From Oscheius sp. JU75 (Eukaryota; Nematoda; Chromadorea; Rhabditida; Rhabditidae), in contig JASJZC010000006.1 of NCBI GenBank assembly GCA_037178855.1, positions 5,208,001 through 5,272,000 of the forward strand: a DNA stretch of 64,000 nucleotides, in the 5' to 3' direction. Under the pieces are notes generated by a model, which had not been told where the DNA came from, ran no database searches, and saw only the letters and a list, made by a program, of their open reading frames with translations. Shown piece by piece: positions 62,301-64,000 of the stretch. Position 1 is the first letter of the stretch. Each line of letters opens with the position of its first letter. The position numbers were made by a program, and so were the translations under genes.

Positions 62301-63078
62301 CCGAGTTCAACAGCATCGTCAGGAGATCATCTCGGATCTGACCTACATGGTGCGAGAGCTGCTGGTCCAGTTCTACAGGAACACCCGCTTCAAGCCTACC
62401 CGTCTCGTAGTCTATCGCGACGGTGTCAGTGAGGGACAGTTCTTCAATGTCCTCCAGTACGAGCTTCGAGCCATGCGAGAGGCTTGCATGATGTTGGAAC
62501 GAGGCTATCAGCCGGGAATCACCTTTATCGCCGTCCAGAAGCGTCATCATACTCGACTCTTCGCCGTGGACAAGAAGGACCAAGTCGGAAAGGCTTTCAA
62601 CATTCCTCCTGGCACAACTGTAGATGTCGGAATCACTCATCCGACTGAATTCGACTTCTATCTCTGTTCCCATGCCGGTATCCAGGGAACTTCTCGTCCC
62701 AGCCACTATCACGTTCTCTGGGACGACAACGGTCTCACTGCTGATGAACTTCAGCAGCTCACATATCAGGTTTGGATATAGATATTTAAACTTATGAATG
62801 TTTCAGATGTGTCACACCTATGTCCGCTGCACGCGGTCCGTCTCGATCCCAGCCCCGGCCTACTACGCTCATCTGGTGGCCTTCCGTGCGCGCTATCATC
62901 TCGTCGATCGTGAACACGACTCCGGAGAGGGCAGCCAGCCTTCGGGAACAAGCGAGGACACCACTCTGAGCAACATGGCCAGAGCTGTTCAGGTAAGACT
63001 GTTGTCCCATCCTTTCAACTTACAAAATGATAATTTCAGGTCCATCCTGACGCAAACAACGTGATGTATTTCGCCTAA
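59389..63078 (+). CDS. alg-1: ALG-1/ALG-2-type Argonaute
   Basis: Argonaute of the AGO clade, the microRNA-binding core of the silencing complex. Exons: 59389-59434, 59474-59604, 60091-60437, 60481-60783, 60856-61357, 61402-62769, 62807-62992, 63040-63078; 973 aa. A Gln/Gly/Pro-rich N-terminal extension (about 1-130) precedes the N domain, PAZ (VIEFIAEVL region), MID and PIWI. The PIWI slicer tetrad is intact: D711 (FFGCDITHP), E751 (QHRQEII), D783 (VVYRDG) and H921 (YYAHLVAF), at the spacings of human AGO2. The protein ends NVMYFA, as AGO proteins do. Segment 59435-59473 (39 nt, GTACGT to CTTCAG) is in frame and stop-free; I removed it as a tiny intron. Either nematode paralogue, alg-1 or alg-2, would fit. 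AATAAA is at 63805. Confidence 0.95.
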
Positions 63079-64000
63079 GAATAATCTCAATCTACCCACC
63101 TTTGATATTCTCAACCGCCTTCCCCCAATGTTTTTCTTCCAAAAGGTCCATGTGACTGGTCGGCACTGTTAGTAGGCTGTCGGCTTGCGGCAGACGGTCG
63201 ACCGTCTTCCTTTTCCAGGCGGCCTAGGCCCCAGTAATTATGTCCGCTCGTGTTTCGGACAGTCTACCCAGTTCCGATCCTTTGCATGAACCGATCCCTT
63301 TATGTTATCGCTTCCAAGATGGTCTAGACGAGGGATGTGCTAGTGTTGTCAGTCTTTCAGCGCCTCCTCGTAACAAAGTAGGTGACGATCCCCATCACCA
63401 GCACTTCCCCGTCCCAAATTCTTGGGGATCTAGTATTCTCCTCGCTCTCTCCTTCTTTCAGTCTCCTGCCTCTATAGGACCCTTTTCCAGACCCCCGTTT
63501 TGCCAAAATCACTCTTTCAGTCTCCTCCCAATTCTCAAATCCTCTTCTTTTGCAACGTAAACCCAGGAAATCTTTCATTTCTTATCAAAAAAGTTGTCAG
63601 TATCTCCAGAATCCTGTTAATGACCCGAACCAAACCAATTCTACCCAGTCATATGGCTACTGTAGTTACTCTCTATTCACTTGACCACATATTCTGTCTC
63701 TCCGTTCCCTGTCACTCAATTCTATTCAACCAGCAAGCTTTTACTCAGCTAGTTTACTCCAGTCGATTCTCTTCTCTCTCGTGTGTGCTATATTACTTTG
63801 GGCAAATAAATTCTTGGCCGGTTTATCTCGTACTCTTTGTGATGGAGGTTTGCGACAAGAACAGAGTCCTTTACAGCTAAATGCATGGTCACTGCTCCCT
63901 GATCTATTTCTCCCAAACCAGCCATTTAAAGGCTTCTTTCTTAGAATATGATTGCTTGAGCTTTGTAGTTGTCTCGGCGGATGTTACTGAGACTACAAGA
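63079..64000. other. 3' region of Argonaute gene
   Basis: Probable long 3' UTR, pyrimidine-rich, with AATAAA at 63805-63810. The ORFs here (for example 63240-63560) lack splice or codon support. Confidence 0.5.

Overview
This window is nuclear genomic DNA of a nematode. Genes are compact, with many short introns (about 36-70 nt) ending in TTTCAG or close variants. Several start codons lie a few bases downstream of such an acceptor with no 5' exon visible, as expected for spliced-leader trans-splicing. One closely spaced same-strand gene pair has operon architecture. Gene content also fits: an ELT-3-type single-finger GATA factor, an ALG-type Argonaute and a PAR-motif Cys-loop channel. I cannot name the species. 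No CRISPR array, intact tRNA, rRNA or bacterial gene is seen.

Layout, left to right. 1-7.0 kb: non-coding, with short repeats and a tRNA-Gly-like relic. 7.0-12.8 kb (+): class IIa histone deacetylase (hda-4). 15.2-13.7 kb (-): F-box-like protein. 16.2-18.7 kb (+): GRIP-domain golgin of the GCC2/GCC185 type. 20.0-23.2 kb (+): secreted mosaic protein (EGF, vWD, C8, TIL, EGF, fibrinogen-like). 25.3-23.5 kb (-): two unrecognised small genes in tandem. 26.7-29.1 kb (+): anion-type Cys-loop ligand-gated channel. 29.2-29.7 kb: a 557-bp long-inverted-repeat element with pol III-like boxes in its loop. 34.1-30.4 kb (-): Na,K-ATPase beta subunit. 34.1-41.9 kb: a gene-poor stretch. 47.6-41.9 kb (-): eIF4A followed by TBCK (pseudokinase, TBC and rhodanese domains) in a likely operon, with a further ORF inside a TBCK intron. 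47.9-50.4 kb (+): PIX-type RhoGEF, divergent from eIF4A. 53.9-55.5 kb (+): GATA factor of the ELT-3 type, with a small membrane-type ORF in its first intron. 56.4-55.9 kb (-): TRAPPC1. 59.4-63.1 kb (+): ALG-1/2-type Argonaute with an intact slicer tetrad.

The genes do not form one pathway. Two loose themes are membrane traffic (GCC2-type golgin, TRAPPC1, the Rab-GAP-like TBCK) and gene regulation (hda-4, GATA factor, eIF4A, Argonaute).

All exon models were built by eye, from reading-frame continuity, splice consensus and remembered family sequences. Exon coordinates are given in each entry; nothing was checked against transcripts or databases.
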